Notes under the pieces: generated by a model | The model's database searches: none | Told to the model about the DNA's origin: nothing | The model's input: only the letters and a program-made list of their open reading frames with translations | Origin: Shewanella olleyana | GTDB taxonomy: Bacteria; Pseudomonadota; Gammaproteobacteria; Enterobacterales; Shewanellaceae | Direction: 5' to 3' | NCBI RefSeq assembly: GCF_023283825.1 | Contig: NZ_JAKILD010000001.1 | Span: 248,001 to 312,000 of the forward strand | DNA length: 64,000 nt | In this document: positions 54,298-62,230 of the stretch, in pieces | Position numbering within the stretch: the first letter of the stretch is position 1 | Layout of the letters: the number at the start of each line of letters is the position of its first letter | Program-made: the position numbers and the translations under genes

Positions 54298-55176
54298 ATG
54301 AGCGCAGGCAAAAAATTCCGTCAAGCACTAGCTGACAATAAACCATTGCAAATTGTTGGGACTATCAATGCTTATGCAGCAATGATGGCAAAACAAATTG
54401 GTCACCAAGCCATTTACTTATCAGGCGGAGGTGTTGCCAACGCCTCCTACGGTTTACCTGATTTAGGTATGACATCGTTAAATGATGTGATTGTAGATGT
54501 ACAACGCATCACTTCAGCTTGTGATTTACCGTTACTCGTGGATATCGATACTGGTTGGGGCGGCGCATTTAATATTGCTAAAACCGTTCGAGATATGGAA
54601 AAAGCAGGTGCTGCGGCTGTGCATATGGAAGATCAAGTCGCGCAAAAGCGTTGTGGTCATCGCCCAAATAAAGAAATCGTTTCTACAGAAGAAATGGTTG
54701 ATCGTATTAAAGCAGCAGTTGATGCACGCACGGATCCAGACTTTTTCATCATGGCTCGTACAGACTCATTTGCTCAAGAAGGTTTAGATGCAGCAATCGC
54801 TCGCGCAAAAGCTTATGTCGCAGCTGGCGCCGATGGCATTTTTGCTGAAGCGGTTAAAACAGAAGAGCATTACCGCGCATTTTCGGAAGCTTTAGACGTG
54901 CCAATCTTGGCCAATATCACTGAGTTTGGCCAAACAGAATTGTGGAATAAACAGCAACTAGGTGAGTGGGGCGCTGACATGGTGCTTTATCCATTAAGTG
55001 CCTTCCGTGCAATGAACAAAGCGGCTGAAAATGTTTACTCAGCCATTTTAAACGACGGCGACCAAAAAGCGGTTGTCGACACGATGCAAACCCGCATGGA
55101 TTTATATGATTACTTGGGTTATCACGATTACGAGCAAAAGCTAGATAGCTTATTTGCTGAAGGTAAAAATAAATAA
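54298..55176 (+). CDS. prpB: 2-methylisocitrate lyase
   Basis: A 292-residue enzyme cleaving 2-methylisocitrate to pyruvate and succinate, the last step of the methylcitrate cycle. It shows the isocitrate lyase family signature KRCGHRPNK at about 118-126, with the catalytic Cys, and the metal-binding acids in VDIDTGWGG and HMEDQ. Ribosome site GAGAGGG before the ATG. It is 118 bases after prpR, with no separate operator seen, so it is probably in the same operon. Confidence 0.96.
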   Translation: MSAGKKFRQALADNKPLQIVGTINAYAAMMAKQIGHQAIYLSGGGVANASYGLPDLGMTSLNDVIVDVQRITSACDLPLLVDIDTGWGGAFNIAKTVRDMEKAGAAAVHMEDQVAQKRCGHRPNKEIVSTEEMVDRIKAAVDARTDPDFFIMARTDSFAQEGLDAAIARAKAYVAAGADGIFAEAVKTEEHYRAFSEALDVPILANITEFGQTELWNKQQLGEWGADMVLYPLSAFRAMNKAAENVYSAILNDGDQKAVVDTMQTRMDLYDYLGYHDYEQKLDSLFAEGKNK

Positions 55177-55209
55177 CGTTAACAGTCAAAGATTAACGAC
55201 AAGTTAGCG

Positions 55210-55338
55210 CAATATCATTAACGGTTCATTTGTCTTTGCTAGAAACGACTTGCTTAAAATCTGTATTAAAAATAGGCAAATGTTGTTTTGGGACAATATA
55301 AGTTTCTAGCAAGTAGATAAATTATTAATGATCCATTG
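55210..55338. repeat. Long nested inverted repeat, prpB-prpC
   Basis: Outer arms CAAT+ATCATTAA pair with TTAATGAT+ATTG (with a two-base bulge). Inner arms TTGCTAGAAAC (55236-55246) and GTTTCTAGCAA (55302-55312) match perfectly. The segments between also resemble each other, so the ends look like imperfect terminal repeats of about 33 bp. Confidence 0.75.
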
Positions 55339-55426
55339 ACGGCTAATGTACCCGACATAAAAAGAAACTTAGATAAAAAGAAAGTTACTTAAAAAAGAAA
55401 ATAGCATAAAAGAATAGGACATCATT

Positions 55427-56551
55427 ATGGTAGACAAGAAATTAAGTGGCGCAGGCCTTCGTGGTCAAAGCGCAGGTGAAACAGCATTATGTACTGTAGG
55501 TAAATCAGGTTCAGGTTTAACTTATTGCGGTTATGATGTGGCTGATTTATCTGAAAATGCCACCTTCGAGGAAGTCGCCTACTTATTATTTAACGGTGAG
55601 TTACCAACATTTGATCAGTTAGAAACCTATAAAAGTTCGCTAACAGCACAACGAGACTTACCTCAAGCACTAAAAGAAGTGCTTCAGCGTATTCCTGCTG
55701 ATGCTCATCCAATGGATGTGATGCGTACAGGTTGTTCATTTTTAGGTAACCTTGAGCCCGAAGTTGACTTCACTCAACAAAATACTGCTGCAAACCGCTT
55801 ACTGGCGGCTTTCCCTGCCATCATGTGTTACTGGTATAAATTCTCTCATGAAGGCGTTGAAATTGATTGTGTCACTGATGAAGACACCATTGGCGGCCAT
55901 TTCTTAAAGCTACTGCGCGGCGAGACCCCATCAGAGCAACACCGAAAAGTGATGGATGTATCGTTAATTCTTTACGCTGAACACGAGTTCAATGCTTCGA
56001 CCTTTACGGCACGTGTTTGTGCATCAACCTTATCTGACATGTACTCATGTATTACCGGTGCGATTGGTACTTTACGTGGTCCACTTCATGGCGGCGCAAA
56101 CGAAGCAGCGATGGACATGATCCAACAGTTCACATCGCCTGCTGATGCCAAAACACAAATGGCTGGCATGCTAGAACGTAAAGAAAAAATCATGGGCTTT
56201 GGTCATGCGATTTACCGCACTTCAGATCCGCGTAACGTGATTATTAAAGCGTGGTCAGAAAAGCTTGCACACGAGAATGGCGACACTAGCTTGTACGACA
56301 TTTCTGTGGCGTGTGAAGAGTTCATGTGGGATACCAAGAAACTCTTCTGTAATGCTGATTTCTTCCATGCCTCTGCGTATCACTTCATGGGCATTCCAAC
56401 TAAGCTATTCACACCGATTTTTGTGTGCTCTCGCTTGACGGGTTGGGCTGCACACGTGATGGAGCAGCGTTCTAATAACCGTATTATCAGACCAAGTGCT
56501 GATTACACGGGTTCTGAGCCGCGCACTGTAACGCCAATTAGCGAACGATAA
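55427..56551 (+). CDS. prpC: 2-methylcitrate synthase
   Basis: A 374-residue citrate-synthase-family enzyme that joins propionyl-CoA and oxaloacetate. The catalytic regions are GPLHGGANEAAM (His), MGFGHAIYRTSDPR (His) and the C-terminal Asp region near KLFCNADFFHASAYH. The N-terminal GKSGSGLTYCGYDV is typical for PrpC. Ribosome site AGGACATC. It is followed by a strong terminator although acnD comes next on the same strand. Confidence 0.96.
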   Translation: MVDKKLSGAGLRGQSAGETALCTVGKSGSGLTYCGYDVADLSENATFEEVAYLLFNGELPTFDQLETYKSSLTAQRDLPQALKEVLQRIPADAHPMDVMRTGCSFLGNLEPEVDFTQQNTAANRLLAAFPAIMCYWYKFSHEGVEIDCVTDEDTIGGHFLKLLRGETPSEQHRKVMDVSLILYAEHEFNASTFTARVCASTLSDMYSCITGAIGTLRGPLHGGANEAAMDMIQQFTSPADAKTQMAGMLERKEKIMGFGHAIYRTSDPRNVIIKAWSEKLAHENGDTSLYDISVACEEFMWDTKKLFCNADFFHASAYHFMGIPTKLFTPIFVCSRLTGWAAHVMEQRSNNRIIRPSADYTGSEPRTVTPISER

Positions 56552-56558
56552 ATAGCTT

Positions 56559-56586
56559 AGGCTGACGGATGACGTCAGCCTTTTTA
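56559..56586 (+). terminator. Terminator between prpC and acnD
   Basis: A 9-bp stem (AGGCTGACG / CGTCAGCCT), 5-base loop, T run; only 7 bases after the prpC stop. Confidence 0.88.
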
Positions 56587-56812
56587 CTTTTTATCTAATT
56601 CATCAATTATTTAAGCACTCATGCTTATGTTTGATTCTGTTTTCCTTTAGTCATGTTCATCGCCCTAACTGATGCGATAAAAAAAATAAAAATAAAAATA
56701 AAAACTAAAAGCACCAACACTTTGCAAGAAGCAACGAACATGTGCACTGCAATTTGAACAGCAAACCATTACGGGCTGAGTGATATAACAAACAATAACA
56801 ACGGACTTGTTT

Positions 56813-59422
56813 ATGAACGTCAATTATAGAAAATCGTTATCGGGTACTAATCTTGATTATTTTGATACCCAAGCGGCAGTTGAGGCTATAGCCCCAGGTG
56901 CTTATGCCAAGTTACCTTACACATCGCGTGTTTATGCGGAAAACCTCGTTAGACGTTGCTCGCCAGAGACCTTAACCGACTCACTTAAACAAATTATCGA
57001 GCGCAAACGCGATTTAGATTTTCCTTGGTACCCTGCACGTGTGGTTTGTCATGATATTTTAGGCCAAACCGCATTGGTGGACTTAGCTGGCTTACGTGAC
57101 GCCATTGCTGAAAAAGGCGGCGACCCATCTAAAGTAAACCCAGTTGTACCGACGCAGCTCATTGTGGACCATTCTCTAGCTGTAGAGCACGCAGGGTTTG
57201 AAAAAGATGCCTTTGAGAAAAATCGTGCCATTGAGGATAGACGTAACGATGACCGTTTTCATTTCATTAATTGGACCAAAGAGGCCTTTGAAAACATTGA
57301 TGTGATCCAGCCGGGTAATGGCATTATGCATCAAATCAATCTTGAGAAAATGTCGCCTGTAGTGCAAGCCCGTGAAGGCGTGGCATTTCCTGATACTTTA
57401 GTCGGCACCGACAGCCATACGCCACATGTTGATGCGTTAGGGGTTATTGCCATCGGTGTGGGCGGCTTAGAAGCTGAAAGCGTGATGTTAGGTCGTCCAT
57501 CTTGGATGCGCCTACCGGATATTGTCGGTGTTGAGCTTGTCGGTGAGCGCCAACCTGGTATTACAGCAACCGATATCGTCCTTGCGATTACCGAGTTTTT
57601 GCGTGAACAAAAAGTAGTGTCCACTTACCTTGAGTTTTACGGTGAAGGCGCTGCAAATCTCACCTTGGGCGATCGCGCTACCATCTCAAATATGACGCCT
57701 GAATTTGGCGCTACAGCAGCTATGTTCTACATCGATGATAAAACTATCGATTATTTAAAGTTGACTGGCCGTGATGATGAGCAAGTTGAGTTAGTTGAAA
57801 CCTATGCCAAAGCCAATGGTTTATGGGCAGATACGCTAACCAATGTTGAATACGAGCGTGTATTACAGTTTGATTTATCATCAGTTGGCCGCAACATTGC
57901 AGGACCATCTAATCCTCACAGACGTGTTTCTACCGCTGATTTAGCGGCAGAAGGGATCAGTGGCAAAGTAGAAAATGAAGCAGGCTTAATGCCTGATGGT
58001 GCTTGTATTATTGCTGCGATTACCAGCTGTACCAACACCTCAAACCCTCGCAACGTAATTGCAGCAGGTTTACTTGCTCGTAACGCGAATGCTAAAGGGT
58101 TAACTCGTAAACCTTGGGTTAAAACCTCGTTAGCACCAGGGTCTAAAGCGGTGCAACTTTACCTTGAAGAAGCCAAATTATTGCCGGAACTGGAAGCCTT
58201 GGGCTTTGGTATTGTTGGTTTTGCTTGTACCACTTGTAATGGCATGAGCGGTGCACTTGATCCTGTGATTCAGAAAGAAGTGATAGAGCGCGATTTATAC
58301 GCCACTGCAGTGCTATCGGGTAACCGTAATTTCGATGGTCGAATTCATCCATATGCAAAACAAGCCTTTTTAGCCTCACCGCCGTTAGTCGTTGCTTATG
58401 CGATTGCAGGCACGATTCGTTTTGATATCGAGAAAGACGTACTAGGTAAAGATAACGAAGGTAACGATATTCGCCTGAAAGATTTATGGCCATCGGATGC
58501 AGAAATTGATGCTGTGATTGCAAAAAGCGTTAAGCCTGAACAGTTCCGCAAAGTGTATGAGCCTATGTTTGACATAAAAGTGGATTATGGCTCTTCACAA
58601 GAGGGTTCATCAGCAAAGATTGATCCACAATATGAGTGGCGCCCTCAAAGCACTTATATTCGTCGCCCTCCATACTGGGAAGGCGCATTAGCCGGTGAGC
58701 GTTCAATGAAAGGCATGCGACCATTAGCGGTATTAGGTGACAACATCACTACCGATCATTTATCGCCATCAAATGCGATTATGCTCGACAGTGCAGCAGG
58801 TGCCTACCTAGATAAAATGGGCTTACCAGAAGAAGATTTTAATTCTTATGCTACTCATCGCGGTGACCATCTAACTGCTCAACGTGCAACGTTTGCTAAC
58901 CCGAAACTGCTCAATGAAATGGTGCAAGACAATGGCCAAATCAAACAAGGTTCTTATGCGCGAATTGAGCCAGAAGGTCAGGTAAGTCGAATGTGGGAAG
59001 CTATTGAAACCTACATGGAGCGTAAGCAGCCACTTGTGATTGTTGCTGGCAAAGATTACGGCCAAGGTTCAAGCCGTGACTGGGCGGCAAAAGGCGTTCG
59101 TTTAGCTGGGGTTGAAGTAATTGTTGCTGAAGGTTTTGAGCGAATCCATCGCACTAACTTAGTGGGAATGGGTGTCTTGCCTGTTGAATTTATCAATGGC
59201 GAAACCCGCCATACTTATAGCATAGATGGCACAGAAACCTTTGATGTAGTAGGCGAACGTACACCTGGTGCTCAGCTTACCTTGATTATTCTTCGTACTA
59301 ACGGTGAAAGCGTTGAAGTGCCTGTGAAGTGCCGTTTAGATACTGCTGAAGAGTTATCGGTTTATGAAGCTGGTGGAATTTTGCAGCGCTTTGCGCAGGA
59401 CTTTCTTGAAAGTAACCAGTAA
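56813..59422 (+). CDS. acnD: 2-methylcitrate dehydratase (Fe-S), AcnD
   Basis: An 869-residue aconitase-family enzyme that dehydrates 2-methylcitrate, replacing PrpD in many marine gammaproteobacteria. The iron-sulfur ligands are the Cys of ITSCTNTSNP and the pair in CTTCNG. The substrate region KDYGQGSSRDWAAKG marks the swivel domain. The ATG at 56813 is preferred over a TTG two codons earlier. PrpF is needed with it. A poly-A stretch with AAAAAT repeats lies at 56681-56709 upstream. Confidence 0.96.
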   Translation: MNVNYRKSLSGTNLDYFDTQAAVEAIAPGAYAKLPYTSRVYAENLVRRCSPETLTDSLKQIIERKRDLDFPWYPARVVCHDILGQTALVDLAGLRDAIAEKGGDPSKVNPVVPTQLIVDHSLAVEHAGFEKDAFEKNRAIEDRRNDDRFHFINWTKEAFENIDVIQPGNGIMHQINLEKMSPVVQAREGVAFPDTLVGTDSHTPHVDALGVIAIGVGGLEAESVMLGRPSWMRLPDIVGVELVGERQPGITATDIVLAITEFLREQKVVSTYLEFYGEGAANLTLGDRATISNMTPEFGATAAMFYIDDKTIDYLKLTGRDDEQVELVETYAKANGLWADTLTNVEYERVLQFDLSSVGRNIAGPSNPHRRVSTADLAAEGISGKVENEAGLMPDGACIIAAITSCTNTSNPRNVIAAGLLARNANAKGLTRKPWVKTSLAPGSKAVQLYLEEAKLLPELEALGFGIVGFACTTCNGMSGALDPVIQKEVIERDLYATAVLSGNRNFDGRIHPYAKQAFLASPPLVVAYAIAGTIRFDIEKDVLGKDNEGNDIRLKDLWPSDAEIDAVIAKSVKPEQFRKVYEPMFDIKVDYGSSQEGSSAKIDPQYEWRPQSTYIRRPPYWEGALAGERSMKGMRPLAVLGDNITTDHLSPSNAIMLDSAAGAYLDKMGLPEEDFNSYATHRGDHLTAQRATFANPKLLNEMVQDNGQIKQGSYARIEPEGQVSRMWEAIETYMERKQPLVIVAGKDYGQGSSRDWAAKGVRLAGVEVIVAEGFERIHRTNLVGMGVLPVEFINGETRHTYSIDGTETFDVVGERTPGAQLTLIILRTNGESVEVPVKCRLDTAEELSVYEAGGILQRFAQDFLESNQ

Positions 59423-59448
59423 CGTTATAGCTGACTAATACATGAAAT

Positions 59449-59495
59449 AAAGCGCGAAATAAAAGCTATGAAGGCAGGTTTCGCGCTTTTTTATT
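59449..59495 (+). terminator. Terminator-like hairpin between acnD and prpF
   Basis: An 11-bp stem (AAAGCGCGAAA / TTTCGCGCTTT) with a 19-base loop and T-rich tail, starting 27 bases after the acnD stop. Confidence 0.8.
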
Positions 59496-59545
59496 GCGTA
59501 TTTAGCTCATTTTGATTGAACAAAATAATGCGAGTAGGAATTAGT

Positions 59546-60793
59546 ATGTCTACGGAAAATAAGACACATTCTCCACAACAATTAGCGCCACGATCAGCAC
59601 CTCAAGTAAAGATTGCAGCTACCTACATGCGTGGCGGCACCAGTAAAGGGGTGTTTTTTAACTTAACTGATTTACCCCAAGCTGCTCAAGTTGCAGGTGC
59701 TGCACGTGATTCGCTTTTACTGAGAGTGATTGGCAGCCCAGATCCATACGGTAAACAAACCGACGGTATGGGCGGCGCAACCTCAAGTACTAGTAAAACG
59801 GTCATTCTCTCGAAAAGCACCCAAGAAAATCACGATGTAGATTATCTTTTCGGCCAAGTGGCCATTGATAAACCCTTCGTCGATTGGAGTGGAAATTGCG
59901 GTAATTTAACTGCAGCGGTTGGTTCTTTCGCAATATCAAACGGTTTAGTGGATGCGAGCCGAGTTCCACAAAATGGCATTGCTGTGGTGCGTATTTGGCA
60001 AGCAAATATCAATAAAACGATTATTGCTCACGTACCAATGACTAATGGTGAAGTGCAAGAAACCGGTGATTTTGAACTCGATGGAGTTACATTTCCTGCT
60101 GCTGAAGTATTGGTGGAATTTATGGCGCCAGCTGATGCTGATGCAGCTATGTTTCCTACTGGCAATGTGGTTGATGAGTTAGTGCTGCCGCAGTCTATTC
60201 CTGAGTTTAGCGCTAAAGGCGTAGAGTCAGTGAAAGCCACGATGATCAATGCTGGCATTCCTACTATTTTTGTTAATGCTGCTGATATTGGTTATCAAGG
60301 AAATGAGCTACAAGATGACATTAATAGTGACCCACAAGCGTTAGCATTTTTTGAAATGCTGCGCGCCCATGGTGCCGTGAAAATGGGATTAGTCAATCAC
60401 ATTGATGAAGCTGCTGCTCGCCAACATACACCTAAAATTGCCTTTGTATCAGCCCCAAGTGATTACACTTCATCTAGTGGGAAAGCCATAGCAAGTACTG
60501 ATATAGACTTACAAGTGCGCGCATTATCCATGGGGAAATTACACCATGCGATGATGGGAACAGCCGCCGTAGCCATAGGCACAGCTGCTGCTGTTGAAGG
60601 CTCTCTTGTTAACCTAGCTGCGGGTGGCACACCACGTACTCAAGTGGTGTTTGGTCATCCGTCTGGTACGCTAAAAGTTGGCGCAGAGGCGACATTGGCT
60701 GATAACAACTGGCAAGTTAACAAAGCCAGTATGAGCCGCAGTGCAAGAGTGTTGATGGAAGGTTGGGTGAGAATTCCTGGAGATAGCTTTTAA
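59546..60793 (+). CDS. prpF: 2-methylaconitate cis-trans isomerase PrpF
   Basis: A 415-residue PrpF-family isomerase that corrects the AcnD product. It has the family opening AATYMRGGTSKGVFF, DGMGGATSSTSKTVI, and the late GTPRTQVVFGHPSGT, with the two-domain diaminopimelate-epimerase-like fold. The frame is open ten codons earlier, but the ATG at 59546 has an AGGA ribosome site six bases away. Last gene of the prp cluster; terminator at 60843. Confidence 0.95.
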   Translation: MSTENKTHSPQQLAPRSAPQVKIAATYMRGGTSKGVFFNLTDLPQAAQVAGAARDSLLLRVIGSPDPYGKQTDGMGGATSSTSKTVILSKSTQENHDVDYLFGQVAIDKPFVDWSGNCGNLTAAVGSFAISNGLVDASRVPQNGIAVVRIWQANINKTIIAHVPMTNGEVQETGDFELDGVTFPAAEVLVEFMAPADADAAMFPTGNVVDELVLPQSIPEFSAKGVESVKATMINAGIPTIFVNAADIGYQGNELQDDINSDPQALAFFEMLRAHGAVKMGLVNHIDEAAARQHTPKIAFVSAPSDYTSSSGKAIASTDIDLQVRALSMGKLHHAMMGTAAVAIGTAAAVEGSLVNLAAGGTPRTQVVFGHPSGTLKVGAEATLADNNWQVNKASMSRSARVLMEGWVRIPGDSF

Positions 60794-60842
60794 ATCTAGA
60801 CTTAAACTTTTTAACACCTAACTTATCTAGGTAATATTTATC

Positions 60843-60877
60843 AAAGGCTAGCAATCTCATTATTGCTAGCCTTTTTT
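60843..60877 (+). terminator. Terminator of the prp cluster
   Basis: A 13-bp perfect stem (AAAGGCTAGCAAT and complement), 6-base loop, T run. Confidence 0.93.
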
Positions 60878-60916
60878 CATTATGTTTCGGTTTGCTCCAT
60901 TAATTGGGGGTAGTCT

Positions 60917-61099
60917 CACGGCTAGAGCATTATAAATCCGATTTACAGACAATATCGACCTAAAAGTCACCAAAAAATTTATGCGGGGAATGCTTTCAGC
61001 CAGATTAATGAGCGAGTCGTTTGTGAAAATAGGTTTAGATTGCAAAATAGAGTATTTTTTAAACTATACATGGTCAAAAATCATAATGCTCTAGTCGTG
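60917..61099. mobile_element. MITE-like element with 17-bp terminal inverted repeats
   Basis: The left end is CACGGCTAGAGCATTAT (60917-60933). The right end is its complement with one change (61083-61099, ATAATGCTCTAGTCGTG). The 149 bases between contain no coding frame. No target duplication is visible at the edges. This is the make-up of a non-autonomous transposable element or an internally deleted insertion sequence. Confidence 0.65.
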
Positions 61100-61130
61100 C
61101 CTTGCTAATTGATCATCTAACTATTGGCAA

Positions 61131-61160
61131 TTGACTCTCCGTATTGGTTTAACTTATAGT
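61131..61160 (+). promoter_or_regulatory. Sigma-70 promoter of the small membrane protein gene
   Basis: TTGACT, an 18-base spacer and TATAGT, 40 bases before the ATG at 61200. Confidence 0.7.
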
Positions 61161-61199
61161 ACGAGTTAAAAGGATTCTGTTTTACATTCAAGGATTAGA

Positions 61200-61538
61200 A
61201 TGAACCACCTATTTGTTTACATCTGCCTTAATGGCTTTTTCTTGATGTATTTAATCATCAAGAATAATCAGATTCAGAAAGACATTTGCCTTTATATCGA
61301 ACATGAATACCCAGAGTGTTGGCAGAAATATTTACTAAATGGTAAAAGGCTAGGAAATCCTGAAAAGTGGTCAAAACTTTTTGCTATTGAGTCAGCAACC
61401 AGCGGTGAAATCTTCAAATTTCAGAACCCGGACTTATTAAACCTTCAAACGAAACAAAGTAAAAATTTCGATCTAATGGCTTTAATTCCGATATTCCTAA
61501 CAATAATTTTAAGTTTGGTTGAATATTTATTGAATTAG
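61200..61538 (+). CDS. Hypothetical membrane protein, 112 residues
   Basis: I do not recognise this protein. It has an N-terminal membrane segment at about 3-20, a soluble middle with aromatic and charged residues (EYPECWQKYLLNGKRLG, GEIFKFQNPDLLNL), and a C-terminal membrane segment at about 92-110, so a hairpin with a middle domain. It is probably real: a good sigma-70 promoter and an AAGGA ribosome site five bases before the ATG. It lies between two repeat elements, so it may be an acquired gene. Confidence 0.65.
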   Translation: MNHLFVYICLNGFFLMYLIIKNNQIQKDICLYIEHEYPECWQKYLLNGKRLGNPEKWSKLFAIESATSGEIFKFQNPDLLNLQTKQSKNFDLMALIPIFLTIILSLVEYLLN

Positions 61539-61963
61539 GTGAGCACTTCTTTTAAACAATCACCTTAAACCTTGGGTATGTATTTTATACTTCTTAAATT
61601 CTTTGATACTGGCAGGTTTATTTAAGTTCATAGCTTCAAGTTAATCTATTGCCTGCCGCAGGCTTATGTGCAAGCACGACTGTGACACGCAGCAAGTTCA
61701 TCCCTGAAAGCTCGGCCATGACGTCCATGTCATGGACGGTCACAGCCGCGCTTACACTGGGATTCAAATTTCTTCGATGTAACTTTGCTCGGAATAAAAA
61801 TAATAAAAGGCTTGTTTGATGGGTAAGTCACATGCATTGAGAGTAATAAGTAATTTGTGAATCAACAGACGGTAACCAATAGTCATGAGTATGGATTCTT
61901 GAACAAGTTAAATGTGAGCTTTATAAACATGGGCTTTTTAAACATAAGTTATTCAAACTCAGT
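61539..61963. other. 425-bp gap holding a structured repeat
   Basis: No coding frame stands out. The middle is taken by the GC-rich repeat at 61651-61758; the rest is AT-rich without recognisable sites. Confidence 0.6.
61651..61758. repeat. GC-rich structured intergenic repeat (REP-like)
   Basis: It starts with a hairpin GCCTG-CCG-CAGGC. An arm at 61667-61686 pairs with 61739-61758 at about 16 of 20 positions. The core TGACGTCCATG / CATGGACGGTCA forms a hairpin at 61719-61742. It is much richer in GC than its surroundings. It looks like an interspersed intergenic repeat that I recall from Shewanella genomes, which I cannot confirm here. Confidence 0.7.
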
Positions 61964-62140
61964 TCATACATTTGCGGTTTCAAGAGCTTGTATTTTTTTA
62001 AGCACTTCTTCTGCTTCTGCAGTTAAGCTCGAGTAGGTTCTTATATCCCCGTTTCTTTGAGCATGCATGGCTTGTTCAAGCAGTGTTGAGTATTGTTTTT
62101 CAAGTTTGTTGATAGGATTAGTTTTAAAAAAAGAAAACAT
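61964..62140 (-). CDS. Small DUF6435-type protein
   Basis: A 58-residue protein beginning MFSFFKTNPINKLEKQY and mostly helical, with EQAMHAQRNGDIRTYSSL in the middle. This matches small proteins of the DUF6435 (Lacal_2735-like) family as I remember it; function unknown. The ATG at 62140 has GGA seven bases upstream; a second ATG at 62146 is too close to it. The gene is alone. Confidence 0.72.
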   Translation of the reverse strand: MFSFFKTNPINKLEKQYSTLLEQAMHAQRNGDIRTYSSLTAEAEEVLKKIQALETANV

Positions 62141-62230
62141 AGGCATTCCGTTATTATTGATTTTCAATAATGTACGAAGTGCCTATTAAAAGGGTTCAGT
62201 TTAGAATCAACCAGAATTAAGTAAAACAGT

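Noticed and set aside
56681-56709. Poly-A tract as a curved promoter element for acnD
   Set aside because: AAAAAT repeats are common in AT-rich gaps, and no -35/-10 pair is seen next to it.
58143-58523. Open frame of 126 codons antisense to acnD
   Set aside because: Shadow frame inside a conserved gene, with no start signals.
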